Source of the DNA: Sipunculus nudus
Taxonomy: Eukaryota; Annelida; Sipuncula; Golfingiida; Sipunculidae
Length of the DNA: 64,000 bases
Direction of reading: 5' to 3'
Assembly (NCBI GenBank): GCA_026874595.1
Contig: CM049314.1
Span: 69,064,300-69,128,299, forward strand
Shown: in pieces, positions 1-11,933 of the stretch
How the letters are laid out: the number at the start of each line of letters is the position of its first letter
How positions within the stretch are numbered: position 1 is the stretch's first letter
Made by a program: the position numbers and the translations under genes
Notes under the pieces: generated by a model
The model's database searches: none
Told to the model about the DNA's origin: nothing
What the model saw: the letters and a program-made list of their open reading frames with translations, nothing else

Positions 1-127
1 CAGAGACAATAAAACTAATAACCATATATATTTCTTTGACTCGAATTTATAAAAATCAAATGTCCTAAAATGACTAACACTTTCGATTCCACAATTATCT
101 ATAGGAATCACGAATGTATTATTAGGC

Positions 128-480
128 TTTCGAGATAGCGAGGTATAACTGTATTTAACAGTGCTTTCAGACGGTCGAGATAGCGAGGTATAACTGTATT
201 TAACAATTCTTTCAGGCGGTCGAGATATAGAGGTATAACTGTATTTAACAGTACTTTCAACTTCGAGATTACGAAGTATAATTGTTTTGAACATTACTTT
301 AACGCGGTTAAGATAGCGAGGCATTACTGTATTAAACATAACTTTCAGGCGGTCGAGATAGCGAGGTATAACTGTATTCAACATTACTTTCATGCGATCG
401 AAATAGTGAGGTTTTACTGTACTAAACAGTACTTTCAGTCGGTCGAGCTAGCAAGGGACACTGTATTGAACAGTGCATCT
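128..480. repeat. Minisatellite, about 46-bp unit
   Basis: About seven diverged head-to-tail copies of a roughly 46-bp unit. Each contains a 'cgagatagcgaggtataac' core followed by 'tgtatttaacag' and 'ctttca'. It lies about 0.65 kb beyond the last exon of the transporter gene. No coding potential is seen in it. The stretch 481-1130 holds no gene I can recognise apart from the likely 3' UTR and downstream region of the transporter. Confidence 0.85.
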
Positions 481-1130
481 CGTTGTTGTTGCTGTTTTTT
501 ATGTACAATAAATACATTAGTCTTAATGATGATTCCCTTACCACAGAATGAAAGGTGATGGTATTCCAATTTTAAAGCAATAACTAGGGTGAATTCTTCC
601 AGGGAATTTCATCCATGCTAAGTCCCAACAATACCAATATCTCAGGATAAATGAACCGGCTTACACATCACAGGTTGACAGGTAACTTAAGTTTCCTCTT
701 CACTCCTCAGATGGCAGACGTCTGCATTATTTGCTGGTCTTGTTATATCTAACATTCATTTCCACGTATCTCTTCAAACCCTCCTGGGAAAGGGGAGCAC
801 TACAAGGGTTGATGAATTTGCTTCTGTATCCATATTTAGGTAGTTGTTTGTTTGTTTGTTTTTTTTCTTATGCAATTTTCTATTTGCACTAGGTCCCCAA
901 TATGGCTGACCTCAAAAGCTGCAAATTGAACACAGTATTAGTTCTACGTCACAGAACCGCACCTGACATTTATTTGTGACCCTGACCTTATTCCAAAGGC
1001 CATACTCCCCATAGCCGACTGATCATTATCGTTAAGTTGCCGGCGTATGGGGGGGGGGCTGTTTTCCAATGGTCCCTTGGCGATTGTACACATCTAGTTC
1101 CTTATGTTTAGCTTGCTTTATTATATTGTT

Positions 1131-4100
1131 TTATAATGTCTTCATCTCCGTGCTAATTTCTGCGATAGACTCGGCTTTTCTTTGATTTCTGAGGTATCTC
1201 ATGTGGAGATAAAATGTGCCAAAGGACAGGGATCCGCCAAAGATCATCACGAAACCAAACACCACGAACGGAACAATGAAACTACCTGTCTGGTCCACCA
1301 AGAGACCTGTCAAAACATCAGCATGTATAAATACATGATATACAAACACGAAACAAATGATCAAAAACGGGACCAAGAAAATGCCTGTCTGGTCCACTAA
1401 AGCACCGTCAAAACAAACATGTATACATGTGTGACAAAGTCAACCACGAAACAAAAGATCAAAAATAGGACCACAAAATTGCCTGTCTGGTCCATCAAAA
1501 CACTGTCAAAACAAACATGTTAACATGTGTGACAAAGTCAAACACGAAACAAAAGATCAAAAAAAGGGACCACGAATCTACCTATCTGGTCTTCTAATAC
1601 ACCTGTCAAAACAGCAGGTTTAAAACAAATAAAATTATAGTCCATTTTAAAGTAATCAAAGAGCGGAAAATGGAAAATAACGCGGTTATCAAAATAGAAA
1701 CGTAGAAGGCAATAAAATAAAAAAAAGTTGGTTTATCAGGCAACGAGAGACAGATTTTATACAGATTTCGTTTTGCTTTGGTGAACTTATTGGCATTATA
1801 ACGTTATCCCTTGATCAATAAATTATTTTACCAAAGATTCTTAATAAAAGGAAAATAGTCAACTTCCCGCAAAGGTTAGTGATAAAAAGATAACCGGACC
1901 TGCGTTTGGCTTAAGTCATGCTTGTATATCTGAAGCACCTTGCATATGACGTCCAAATTTGAAACAGGTACTATTTGCTAACTTTACTTTAGATCTACGA
2001 TAAAAAGGCTTGTAACGACACATTAACTCATCATACTATATGATTGCTATACTGCTGTCACCATACGACAGTTGACAAGATACACATAGAGGTAGTTGTT
2101 TGATTTAGAGTTCTTATTGTTCTTTGTTTAATTTCACCTTGCCGTTGCCTCTATGATTCATGAATAATTAATAATGAAAAAAGCTCCTTTAATTGGTTTG
2201 ATCATGCAGCGGTTATCCACTCAGATGCGAATTAACTCATTTCTTGCTAATGACGTTTAGTCGTACGCGCACTGGACATCTGATTATGTTTAAATTCTGG
2301 AGGTTGCAAGCTTAATAACGGGTAATTGTTTGATAGTTATTTATCGTCAATGTATCGATAGGCATAGCTGACTATACCAATACAATACTAAACTTTTTAT
2401 CGTGATGTATCGTTACTCCGGTGGATCGGCACAGCCCTAACAATTAAAAGAAAACTGGCCCTTTTATCGCCCAATATAAATGTGAAATTTGTTATTCCCA
2501 TGAATATTAAGAATGAAAAGAAATTTTATATATATACATACAATTTTTGTTTGACTTTTCCCTATTTTTTTTTACCTTAATTTTTTATTCTTGATTATTT
2601 AATTATTTTTTATTATTATATAATATAAAGTATTACCAGACACAGGCGTGGAAATAAATGCCGCCAGTCCTAACAGCAGCATGGCGAATCCTATAGCGTG
2701 AGGGACCTTGTCCGAAGGTGAAAGGTCAGGAATTATGGATTGTAGAAACACCATGAACACAGCTGCAGAGAGAAAAGAGAAGAAAATTTATCATACTTTG
2801 ATGAAGGAGAAAATGAAAAATGTCGAAAATATAACCTAAGTTGAATATGTATTACACATACAAGTATTTATAAAAAAACTTTCAACAAAATTGCAATGGA
2901 AATTGTCTGAAAAAAAAAACACTTGTCTTTTAAGACAATCTGCCTGTTACGACCTAACTTAAGTGAAACAAAAGCATTCACATTGGGTATTCCTGATCTG
3001 TCTGAAAGGACCACCTCTTAATTAAGAACACTCTTTGGCGGTCCACAGGGGGTTATTATTACAAAGGGTTTCGCTATATTTACAAGGTTAGCCATGCCCG
3101 TTATATGGGGTTGTCTTTTGAGGGTGGATCCGAGTTAATTACAAATATGGTATGATTTTGTAACATAAGTGCAAACGTTCTTATTCATCTATTTAGACAT
3201 GCAATAAAATCTTTAAATTAACCTCGGTATCCTAGTAAAGATTGAGTATATTTCCTCCAGTAACTTGGCTTGAAACTGGAGCCCTGCTGTCCGTAGTTAA
3301 ATAGCTCTTTCAATACCCCTGTATCACCAATATTGATATAAACACAGAGGTGAACCGTAAAAACGTACATGTATGTTTCAAAGGAGATCAGAGGCGGCAG
3401 TAAAACGTTCGCAGCGGGTGCGACCAAATGAATCTAGGATATAGAATGATGATCCAAAGAGCAGGATTTAGTTCCTGGTACCGTTTTTTCCCTATATATT
3501 TGTTTCGGAGAGCTATCTAATAAGACTACTAGCAATATCGGCGCATTTGTTTATCTGTGCCAGAATGCTACGCCTTCTTTTCCTGAGACCGAAGGTAATA
3601 AAAACAAGGGAACGAAAAATAGAGTACAAAATTATTACTAAATCCACACAATTCACATATAGAGAACATGTCTCGGGAGCTTTCGCCTGTTTATCCAAGT
3701 GACGGTCAAAGTCAGACACTGACTATCAGCAGGTCATGAAAACTCCATAGAAGAGAGATAACTACTTGTAGAGGGAGACAAAGAAAATGTAGAGAAAAGA
3801 GGACAGATAGTATAATTCAAATATTAATTTGAAAATTTATTAATCAAATATTTTGTCACATTTAATTGTCACTTCTGTTTGCAGTTTCAAATCAAATTCA
3901 ATAACTTTATAAGTTACTGGAGAAATCATCTTTAGGTAATAAGTGGACATGGGTAGGAAACCTTCATCGATGGATTCAAGTATATATTTTCTATAGCAGC
4001 ACCCGACATTGGGAGCCTTGTATAAAAAAAGGGCAAAGAAAGACTTTAAGAACATATGAATAAATAAAACGAAAATTGAGTACTTACCGCTTAGGATGCC

Positions 4101-6388
4101 ATAGAACAATGCCAAAACCACTAGCGAGGCAAAAGTGGTGAAAAAATAAGAAACAACCATTAATGTCCCTGCCGTGACCGAAGCAAGAGCCATAATTAGA
4201 GTTTTATAATTCTTCAGGGCGTCACCGGAAAGTCCCACGAAAGGTCGGACAAAGGTGCTTGCGAGACCCATGATCGCCACCAGGAGCGCTGCTTTCTTCC
4301 TGTCGCCTTCTATAACGAACCCGCGCGAAGGAAGATACATGTAAGGGACCGTCTCTCCACTGATGATCAGAGCGAGGCTGATAAAATGGATGAGAAGCCG
4401 CTTACGTTTCAGCAAAGAAATATCAAAACACTCTTTGAGGAAATCTAGGATTTTTTGTCCAACGGTTTTATTTTTCACTTGTTCGGTGTCGTCAGGGTCG
4501 GGTTCTGCTGGTCTAAACAGTAGACCAAAGACGATGCCATTTAACTGAATTGCGCCCAATACAAACAAAGCGCCTCTCCAACTGTAGGCTTCTATCAGAG
4601 CGCTCGCTATCAAGGGAAATACAAAACCACCAAGGCAAAACCCTATGCTTTGGAGTGCAATAGCCAAAGATAGTCTCTTGTCAAAGCACCGCATGACCAC
4701 GCAAATACCCCCCATGCACTGGCAGCCACAGGCGGTACCTGAAATAATAACAATTTACTGTTAAACATCTGTTCAGTTAAAATAAAGGAATTAGAAAAAA
4801 TTATTAATTCAACTGTAGTCAGTTAGTGCTCAGTACTTTTTCTCCTCCTATCATGCAGAAAGGCCAAAAAAAAAGGAATAGTTCACAGGCACCGCCCGCG
4901 TCAATTTAATCCCCGCATCAAAAATTTGGTTTTTATTTCATCTTTCAAGAAGATGAAATGATACAATTTTGATCAGATTTTCTTTTTATCTTGTGCTTTT
5001 ACCTGTTTAGGAAAAAGAAATATTTTATTAAATGCTTTTCCCTGATCATATGACATTTTTATCGAATCATACAAAAAGGGGGAAAATAAAATATCGCACG
5101 CCCGTACTGATTTCTAAAAAAAAAAGTGCCCGAGAACCATACCTATATTTTGGCCATCCCTCTTCTTATTATGTATTCGTCTTTGAACTCTAAATTATTT
5201 TCCCAAATTTTGCTCACCTTCATAAGATAAATTGCTGGATTCTCCACTATTTCCTCTCTTTCAACATTCATCAGTTCAATGTTTAACTAATTAAGGTCCT
5301 TCCAGTATCGTTCCGACAAAAATTGTTCTCTGATATCCTGATACTGATCACATCTCATTAGGAAATACCATACCACTTTTGCTTATTTTATACTATTTTT
5401 TTCATAATATATCCATATCTCTTTTGTTAATTTCTCACCATTATATCTACCCTCTTCTACACTCTCCTCTAATTTATGATTTCCGCATCTTAATATATCA
5501 CAACTAAACAACTTAAGCTAGGGTTAGATACCGAAAAGGTCCCTTAAGGTAACAGAACTTGCAAAAGCCCTTATATCTAAAATAAAACCAAACGTTTCAT
5601 ATTCTTTATATTCCCCATAAAAGAAAATTATTTTATTAAATAAAAACCAGGTACAGTGTCTTTTTTGATGGTATACACAGTCTCGAACTTTTTCATCCAT
5701 TTTTATAACACTTAAAATGGTACACCCAGTAACAGTGAGCCACCTTTAGTTGACTAATATAAAAACCACATGACAATATCAAATATTTTCATATGATTTA
5801 GTAATAGTCCGCTAAAAGTGGCTTGCTGTCAGTGGGTGCTTAAAATAGAGTACTGCTTCAAAAATTTTGTAAAAAAAATCAAAATGTTAAAATATCATAA
5901 GAAACCATTGACAATTTGGAAAGTAAGTATACCGTCAGAAAGAACATTGTTCCAGATTTAAAATAAATCATACATTACGGGGTCGAAATTGAATTTAAAA
6001 GGGGCTTTTTGATTGATTAAAAGATATAGGGGTTTTGGCAAGGCAGTTACATTAAGGAATCATCGATTTGTTACATACCGATCCCCACGCCCATACAGAT
6101 GACGAGAACTGGAAGGAAAGGAGCCAAGTACGAAATAATGAAGCAGACCGCCGCCAGGACAGACCCGAATATAGACACACTCCTCTCCCCGCACCTTGTG
6201 ATAACTGGCCCCAGGAACAGGCCTAGAATATTATTCACATATATATATATACATATACATACATACAATTGTACATACATTTTTAGACATAATAATATTT
6301 CATACGCACTTACATACATGCAAAATATATACTATATATATAAACATACATATATATACATGAATATTTACATACTTACATATATTCA

Positions 6389-6440
<52 letters not shown>

Positions 6441-8291
6441 GTAGCCTTACCTAACGAACACCTCGTTAGAGCGACCACCTCGGAATTACAGCCACTTTTT
6501 CATGGTCCGATTTTTTTTTTGGCTCTTCATATCATATATTTAAAACTCGGAATAGTGGGCACCTCGTTTTTCCGTTTAACGACCACTTATGTTGGTCCCA
6601 ACGTGCGACTTGAACCTCAATCATGCGACCACTAAGTACAGAGCAAACACAGCCTTGTCAGCCGTAGTCGTGGGTCGGGCGCAAACCAATGCATTACAGC
6701 CCTTATTGGTAAAAGGCAGTAGACGAAACAAGCGCAGGGCATACATCAAAGAGTGTTCACGAAAGGTGACACTTGAACTGTCAGGTTGAGCAGCGCATCG
6801 GCTCCAGTAGTATTTCTAAATTTTTGAAAGTATAGACAGTCTGTGACTTCTTTTGGTCATAGAGGTGGATTTCCAGACCAGGCTAACAAATGGGTATCAG
6901 CGTTGCTGTGTGGAGGGCCAGAATTGGCTGCTTCATGCAGCCAAAGATCAAGGAAAAATTCCTGGTACCAGGCATCAGGTTGACAGGAGTGGCCTTGACC
7001 TTGTCGTTGAGGCTCGCCACTTGTCTGGCCGTGCTTATACTCCAGGGAGGGGACGTGGAGCTAAACCCGGGCCCTCCGGGGCCGAAGCACCCCAAGAAAA
7101 CCCCCGGTGAGGAACAGACCACGCTACTTTCCCATGTGAGAGTGACCAGGAGTACGAGCCAGGAGCGGAAAAACACAGACAAACAGGACCACCACGTCTG
7201 CCAGGTGAGCGATATTAGGGCAACCCATGAACTAAATCCTGAGGCAAGAACCTTTATCAGTACTCAGAGTAGGCCAAGCGCTAAAAGCATTACGGTAAAT
7301 GAAGAAAATGTATTAGATGTAGTGAGAGACTTAACAAATAAATGGAAAAACTCCAAGCAGAGATGAATGAAGTTAAAGAAGAGAATAAAAGATTGAAAAC
7401 AAAGGTAAACAAGTTAGAGGAACAGGCCAAAAGAGATAATCTTATTTTTTATGGAGTAGAGGAGGAAAATGGACTAGAGACATGGGCCGACTGCGAGGAA
7501 AAAGTAAGATCAATTATGAGAAATTACATGAACCTAGAGGAAAGCGAAGGAGGGATAGAAATTGCGAGAGCGCATATGCTACCTAGGCGAGCACCTGGTA
7601 AGCCCAGACCTATCATAGTCAAGTATGAAAAATACAAAGATAAAGAAAAAGTGTTAATAGCTGCTAGGACTGAACTTAAAAACAAGAACTCCCAGGTGTA
7701 CGTTCAAGAGGATTTTGGTGAAAGAGTGCGGGAGGCTAGAAAGAACTTAAGACCAATGATATCAGATGCAGAAAAGGAGGGAAAGAAGGCAAAGCTGAGA
7801 TACGATAAATTAATCATTGACAACAAAGTGTATATCTGGGATGAGGACAATAAAGTCGTGAAATGTGTTAAGTCAAGGAACAGACCATCTGAAGTTGAGA
7901 GAGAGAACAGTCCTGTAATTCAGCCGGATAGTGTGGAATAAGGGTGTGGCCAAGGCCCAAATCGCAAAACTGATGACTCTATCTTCTTAAATGAAAATAA
8001 TTCCACTATAATGACTTTACATATATTGACATTAACGCCAGTTCCCATACTCAAACACAAACAATCTCCAATGAAATTCTCGATGATGAAAATACATATT
8101 CATATCAATCAAATGTCTCATGTATTGTATTGTCTGATGTTAATAGAACAAGTGTGGAGACAAGTTCAGCTGATGAATATTATGGGATCAACTATATGTT
8201 AGAAAATGAACAATTAAGTAGATTACCAGTAAATTTAGAATCAAGTGAAGAATTAAATGTGATCAGGGAGAATACTTTATATAACCAGAAT

Positions 8292-8350
<59 letters not shown>

Positions 8351-8846
8351 ATATAATAATGAATATTCTGGGGATTGTAAAACGTATAGATCATTGTGGG
8401 TCAAACGTAATTTAATATAAATTTTAAAGTTAACTGAATCAAGGTGGTCTGACGATACTGAGAGCACCTTTATGAGGACAACTCCCTATTTAGGTCATTT
8501 TTCCTGTTTCATGACGACATATTATACAATGCCAGTTAATTACGACCATTCAGCTATCCCGACTATGCTGGTTGTACAGGCGCTTGTCCGGTCATTATAG
8601 CGGGATTTACAGTATACATGATCACTTACCTGATAATCCGAAAAATAACACGCACAGCGTGCCGATGATAGCGACGTCTACCTTGCTCGCCTGGAAGTAT
8701 TCCAAATACTCGATGAAGAACACCCCTTGCATGCTATAGTTCCCCATCTCAAAGCTGGTAATGAGAAAGGCAGCCACCAGAACCACCCAGGCGTACCCCT
8801 TGTCCTTCTCTTCATTTGTGAAGTAGCGTCTGTTCCTGGCGGTCAT
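1131..8846 (-). CDS. SLC16-type monocarboxylate transporter, five exons, 437 aa
   Basis: Spliced gene on the minus strand with exons at 8846-8630, 6222-6079, 4738-4088, 2762-2637 and 1306-1131. All introns have GT/AG ends and are phase 1, and the sum is 438 codons including the stop. The protein starts with the MCT signature region (DKGYAWVVLVAAF, a variant of the usual DGGWGW box before TM1). Exon 2 gives TM3-4 (RCGERSVSIFG). Exon 3 has the RCFDKRLSLAIAL and YSWRG segments, a charged central loop (DPDDTEQVKNK) and the second helix bundle. Exons 4-5 give the last helices (AFISTPVSG, LLVDQTGSFIVPFVVFGF). MCTs are 12-TM major-facilitator carriers that move lactate, pyruvate or other monocarboxylates with protons; the substrate here cannot be read. 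The start was placed at the ATG of exon 1, but an in-frame ATG 45 bp upstream (MSQFPPV) is possible. The introns hold a MITE, LINE ORF1 sequence and (TA)n tracts. Confidence 0.9.
1285..1620. repeat. Tandem ~100-bp copies of the last transporter exon's start
   Basis: Four diverged copies of a unit that contains the start of the terminal exon (encoding LVDQTG...F.VPF) and its splice acceptor. They lie at about 1285, 1385, 1480 and 1575. Only the copy at 1306 opens into the full terminal exon. The next upstream copy stays open in frame (DQTGIFLVPFLII). The others have lost coding sense. Confidence 0.8.
4862..5155. mobile_element. MITE, copy 1 (about 290 bp)
   Basis: Non-coding element with terminal inverted repeats starting GGCCAAAA and including a 'gt..ggttct..ggcac'-type motif. 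Its interior ('catctttcaagaagat', 'ttttgatcagatttct', 'cttttccctgatcatatga') matches the inverted copy at 14897-15184. It sits in intron 2 of the transporter gene. Confidence 0.75.
6394..6438. repeat. (TA)n microsatellite
   Basis: Pure TA run in transporter intron 1. The window has more than a dozen such runs, often abutting transposon ends. Confidence 0.95.
6890..7366 (+). CDS. Non-LTR retrotransposon ORF1, N-terminal part with 2A peptide
   Basis: The 158-aa frame starts at an ATG. After a hydrophobic stretch (VALTLSLRLATCLAVLIL) it carries a canonical 2A ribosome-skipping motif, GDVELNPGP (7049-7075), where the GP bond is not formed. 2A sequences near the N-terminus of ORF1 are known from several metazoan non-LTR retrotransposon families. 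Downstream is a charged, low-complexity linker. The frame ends just after entering the coiled-coil region, where the continuation is in another frame (next entry). This suggests one ORF1 broken by a -1 shift in the 7342-7366 overlap. It lies in intron 1 of the transporter gene, antisense to it. Confidence 0.75.
   Translation: MGISVAVWRARIGCFMQPKIKEKFLVPGIRLTGVALTLSLRLATCLAVLILQGGDVELNPGPPGPKHPKKTPGEEQTTLLSHVRVTRSTSQERKNTDKQDHHVCQVSDIRATHELNPEARTFISTQSRPSAKSITVNEENVLDVVRDLTNKWKNSKQR
7342..7941 (+). CDS. Non-LTR retrotransposon ORF1p, coiled coil plus RRM-like domain
   Basis: The 199-aa frame opens with a heptad-rich coiled coil (EKLQAEMNEVKEENKRLKTK). An L1-ORF1-like RNA-binding domain follows: RDNLIFYGVEE near residue 31, ARAHMLPRR, PRPIIVKYEKYKDKEKVL, VYVQEDFGERVREARK and LRYDKLIID near residues 155-160. 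This is the order seen in Transposase_22-type ORF1 proteins, which coat retrotransposon RNA. The end is a natural stop. No ORF2 (endonuclease/reverse transcriptase) follows before the (TA)n tract at 8298, so the element is incomplete at its 3' side. Confidence 0.8.
   Translation: MEKLQAEMNEVKEENKRLKTKVNKLEEQAKRDNLIFYGVEEENGLETWADCEEKVRSIMRNYMNLEESEGGIEIARAHMLPRRAPGKPRPIIVKYEKYKDKEKVLIAARTELKNKNSQVYVQEDFGERVREARKNLRPMISDAEKEGKKAKLRYDKLIIDNKVYIWDEDNKVVKCVKSRNRPSEVERENSPVIQPDSVE
8298..8348. repeat. (TA)n microsatellite
   Basis: TA run that closes the LINE-derived stretch in transporter intron 1. Confidence 0.95.
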
Positions 8847-10275
8847 TCTTTCACTACAATTTATAAGAAAAACTGGCGGAAACTGTGACATCCGGGTTTT
8901 AATGTGTAAGCAAAATGGCAGCCCCCTATGGGTCGTTTCGAGAAACTGCAAGGGTTCTATAACGACGAGGGGATGCGACACAAAGACAGGTGAGACTGTT
9001 TTTACGGAGAGTTTGGTGGCAAGAGGACTTGCTTCAGCAAAGATAAGAGCGGAATTACGCTTTTGGACCAAATACCCAAAATTATGGTAGCTGCACTAAT
9101 TATTTTGTTGTTTAACTTCCGCCAGTTAATGTTGTCTGTTAACAACTTTGCTCGAATCGTTATGAACAGATTTTGATGAAAATGTGCAATTGGTGTAGGT
9201 AAAAATCACGGACTAGACCTTAAAAATGCGGAAGTAATTTAAGGGGTTAAACTTCAGGTTACGTGCTTAAGTGTGACCAAAATGGAGCCGTCTTTGTTCT
9301 GGCAGATGGAGCCGACCTAAATTGTAATGATCAAGTTATGAACCGCTCCACACATTTCCCTAGGCTTGGGTTCATTTATTACTGATGTGCCATACATAGT
9401 TTGATCAAGAGCCCCGGGTGATTTAGACTATCAGCGAAGGAATGCGGTCTCTGAGTGCTTTCTAGCACTGTTGGAAATTTGATTCATATGGTTGGTACAT
9501 TTTTTAATGTGCGTATATGTGTGGGTTGTGTAGGGCTGATACGGTGTATTTTTTTTTTTTGCCTTGACCAGCCGCATAAGCCAAGAAAATATAGAGGTAT
9601 GTTTCTCGGGCACTTTTTCTATAAATGAATGGACGGGGATTTTTTTTTTTTTTACATCCTGACTTAGGTTTTCGATAAAATAAATTATATGATAAGAAGA
9701 ATATGAGAGTAGCAGATTTTATCGTAATTAATCATTTTATCTCTTTGAAATAAATATCCGAGGGCCTGGAAAAATCGGTAAACTTCTACTGAAAATCAAA
9801 CTAAAACTGATTTATGCAGAAGTCAAAATTGATGCTCGCGGTGTCCGAGAAACAAACCTTTTAATATGTTTCTTTCTTTTATACTTTTTAGGGTGAGTGA
9901 ACTGGGTATTTAGCTTTTGAGGAAACAGATACATGTACCATGATTGCGTTTAAATGTGAAACGTATGTCCCCTTTTATGTAAACACCTGTAAACTAGTCG
10001 CAGTTGCGATAGCATACAACACATTTAACCCTCATAAAACCACAGACGCAAATCGCTAATTACAAATTCGCAAAACGGTTCATCCTTGTAGTAGTTTACG
10101 GGACCATTAAGGTTAAGGAGACAAACAAACTAAGGATATATGCGCAACAGGTTTCCAAGAAAAAAAGTGGGGTAAAGGGCCCTCTACACTTGAATAGTGA
10201 CAGTTGTGTGAGGTTATGTGAGATTAAATATAAATAATATTAATATAAGTTAATATAAATAATATAAATATGCAT

Positions 10276-10327
<52 letters not shown>
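8847..10327. other. Intergenic, no gene recognised
   Basis: This is the upstream region of the transporter gene and would include its promoter and 5' UTR. Only short shadow frames, poly-T runs and a (TA)n tract (10279-10327) are seen. I find no conserved protein segment. Confidence 0.6.
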
Positions 10328-10331
<4 letters not shown>

Positions 10332-11120
10332 ACGGAACCTAATATAAACATATCACGTATGCGTGATGATCACAAATCCTGTAACGGAGATAAAAAAAAT
10401 CAGATCCCGCAACACTTGGCAGCGGGAAATGCCTAGGAAAATGAATAAAGAATCCAGTGGGTTTTTTTTTTGTTAACAGACAACCATAATTTATTCTTAA
10501 AACAACCTTAACAATACAATACACTAAATCAAAACAATTATACAGTAAAACAGCGGTATAACTTCAAGTCAATACAATCACATAAGCAAACAATGCGCAC
10601 AGTACCTGGATACCAACACCATCACAACGATAAGTCCTTTAAATGTAAACTCCCGGAGAATGACAGTCCAGTGGGAAGTTATTGCAACAACCCAGAAAGT
10701 AAACTGAAGTCCAAATGCATAAAATCCAGGAGAAAGTCTTTGAAAATGTATAATTACCGCATTCTTCGGATAAGGTCCTAGAATCTGACACACGCTTCTG
10801 CGTCCGCTGGAATCTTCTCTGCTCTCTGCCCCCTCCGTTCTAAAACACAGCCCCTTTATATACCTTCACACCTCAATTCCAGAATTTTCTACTTCTCGAA
10901 CAGTCTATAAGATCTTGCACAACACAGTAAAACACGCGTTTCAGGAATTCTCTAGAAAGATATCGCCGTGCCTCTACACACCATGGTGTGTGTACACGTG
11001 ATCTCGCCCCAAGCCAGCATAATAACAAATGTTCAACCAGTACGGAATCTACGGATTTAACATAGAATATAATACGCGGCCAGACACGAGTGCCACAACA
11101 GGAGTTACGCCCGTGTCACA
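10328..11120 (-). mobile_element. Solo-LTR-like segment (793 bp)
   Basis: The segment begins TGT and ends ACA on the minus strand (TGTGACACGGG ... TTCCGTAACA). It has a TATA box (TATATAAAGGGG, complement of 10855-10862) and a downstream AATAAA (complement of 10490-10495), the U3-R-U5 layout of an LTR. No internal retroelement genes adjoin it. Target-site duplications cannot be read because (TA)n lies at one edge. The superfamily is unknown. Confidence 0.5.
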
Positions 11121-11171
11121 TAATAAAAAGAGCACCTGTAACAATATATACATGTATATATATTGTAAATG

Positions 11172-11176
<5 letters not shown>

Positions 11177-11226
<50 letters not shown>
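11177..11226. repeat. (TA)n microsatellite
   Basis: TA run interrupted by single T and C bases, next to the duplicated segment that follows. Confidence 0.9.
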
Positions 11227-11229
<3 letters not shown>

Positions 11230-11251
11230 CCAACATGGCTATCCATTCATC

Positions 11252-11325
<74 letters not shown>

Positions 11326-11445
11326 GTGAAACCTCGTTATGCGAACTTGCTTAAGTCGAATACCCCGCTTATGTCGAAGTTACAGACTCGATATACCGGA
11401 CAACTCTAGTTAAATTATTACCAAATAAAACCAAATATATATATA

Positions 11446-11487
<42 letters not shown>

Positions 11488-11509
11488 CCAACATGGCTAT
11501 CCATTCATC

Positions 11510-11571
<62 letters not shown>

Positions 11572-11680
11572 GTGAAACCTCGTTATGCGAACTTGCTTAA
11601 GTCGAATACCCCGCTTATGTCGAAGTTACAGACTCGATATACCGGACAACTCTAGTTAAATTATTACCAAATAAAACCCG
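11225..11680. repeat. Tandem duplication of a (TA)n/pogo-like end segment
   Basis: Two near-identical copies (about 11225-11436 and 11485-11680) run from 'aaccaacatggctatccat' through (TG)n/(TA)n into 'cagtgaaacctcgttatgcg' and on to 'ccaaataaaac'. The CAGTGAAACCTCG motif is typical of pogo/Tigger-type terminal inverted repeats. The second copy continues into related sequence ('tgtgtcgaagttttctgagg'). Confidence 0.75.
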
Positions 11681-11933
11681 CTTGTGTCGAACATCGGATG
11701 TGTCGAAGTTTTCTGAGGGACCCTTTGACTTCGACACAGCGATAAATATACACATTGCGAGAAAGAGAGAGATTTGCATATATTATACTGCATGTTGACA
11801 TGTACGTATTAAATTCATTATTCTTGTATACGTGTACATACAAATATTTACACATATAAACGCACATTCATGTTATATGTAGATATATAGATGTGTGTTT
11901 GTACTGGTTATACACAGGTGGACACCAGTGTAT

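Larger units (their letters stand above)
6437..8612. mobile_element. Possible pogo/Tigger-like ends around a LINE insertion
   Basis: The left end (6437 onward, 'cctcgttagagcgaccacct') and the inverted right end (about 8575-8612, 'ccggtcattatagcgggatttacagta') share the style of pogo-family termini that read like CAGT...CTATAATGACC. The similarity is partial and no TA duplication is clear. The interior holds LINE ORF1 sequence, so the arrangement could be nested. No transposase is seen. Confidence 0.25.

Noticed and set aside
128-480. CRISPR-like array
   Set aside because: Units are contiguous diverged tandem repeats without unique spacers, and the sequence is animal nuclear DNA.
11029-11409. 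Frames rich in Tyr-Ile
   Set aside because: Translation of (TA)n microsatellites; the same holds for similar frames at 6099, 8130, 16229, 46359 and 52735.
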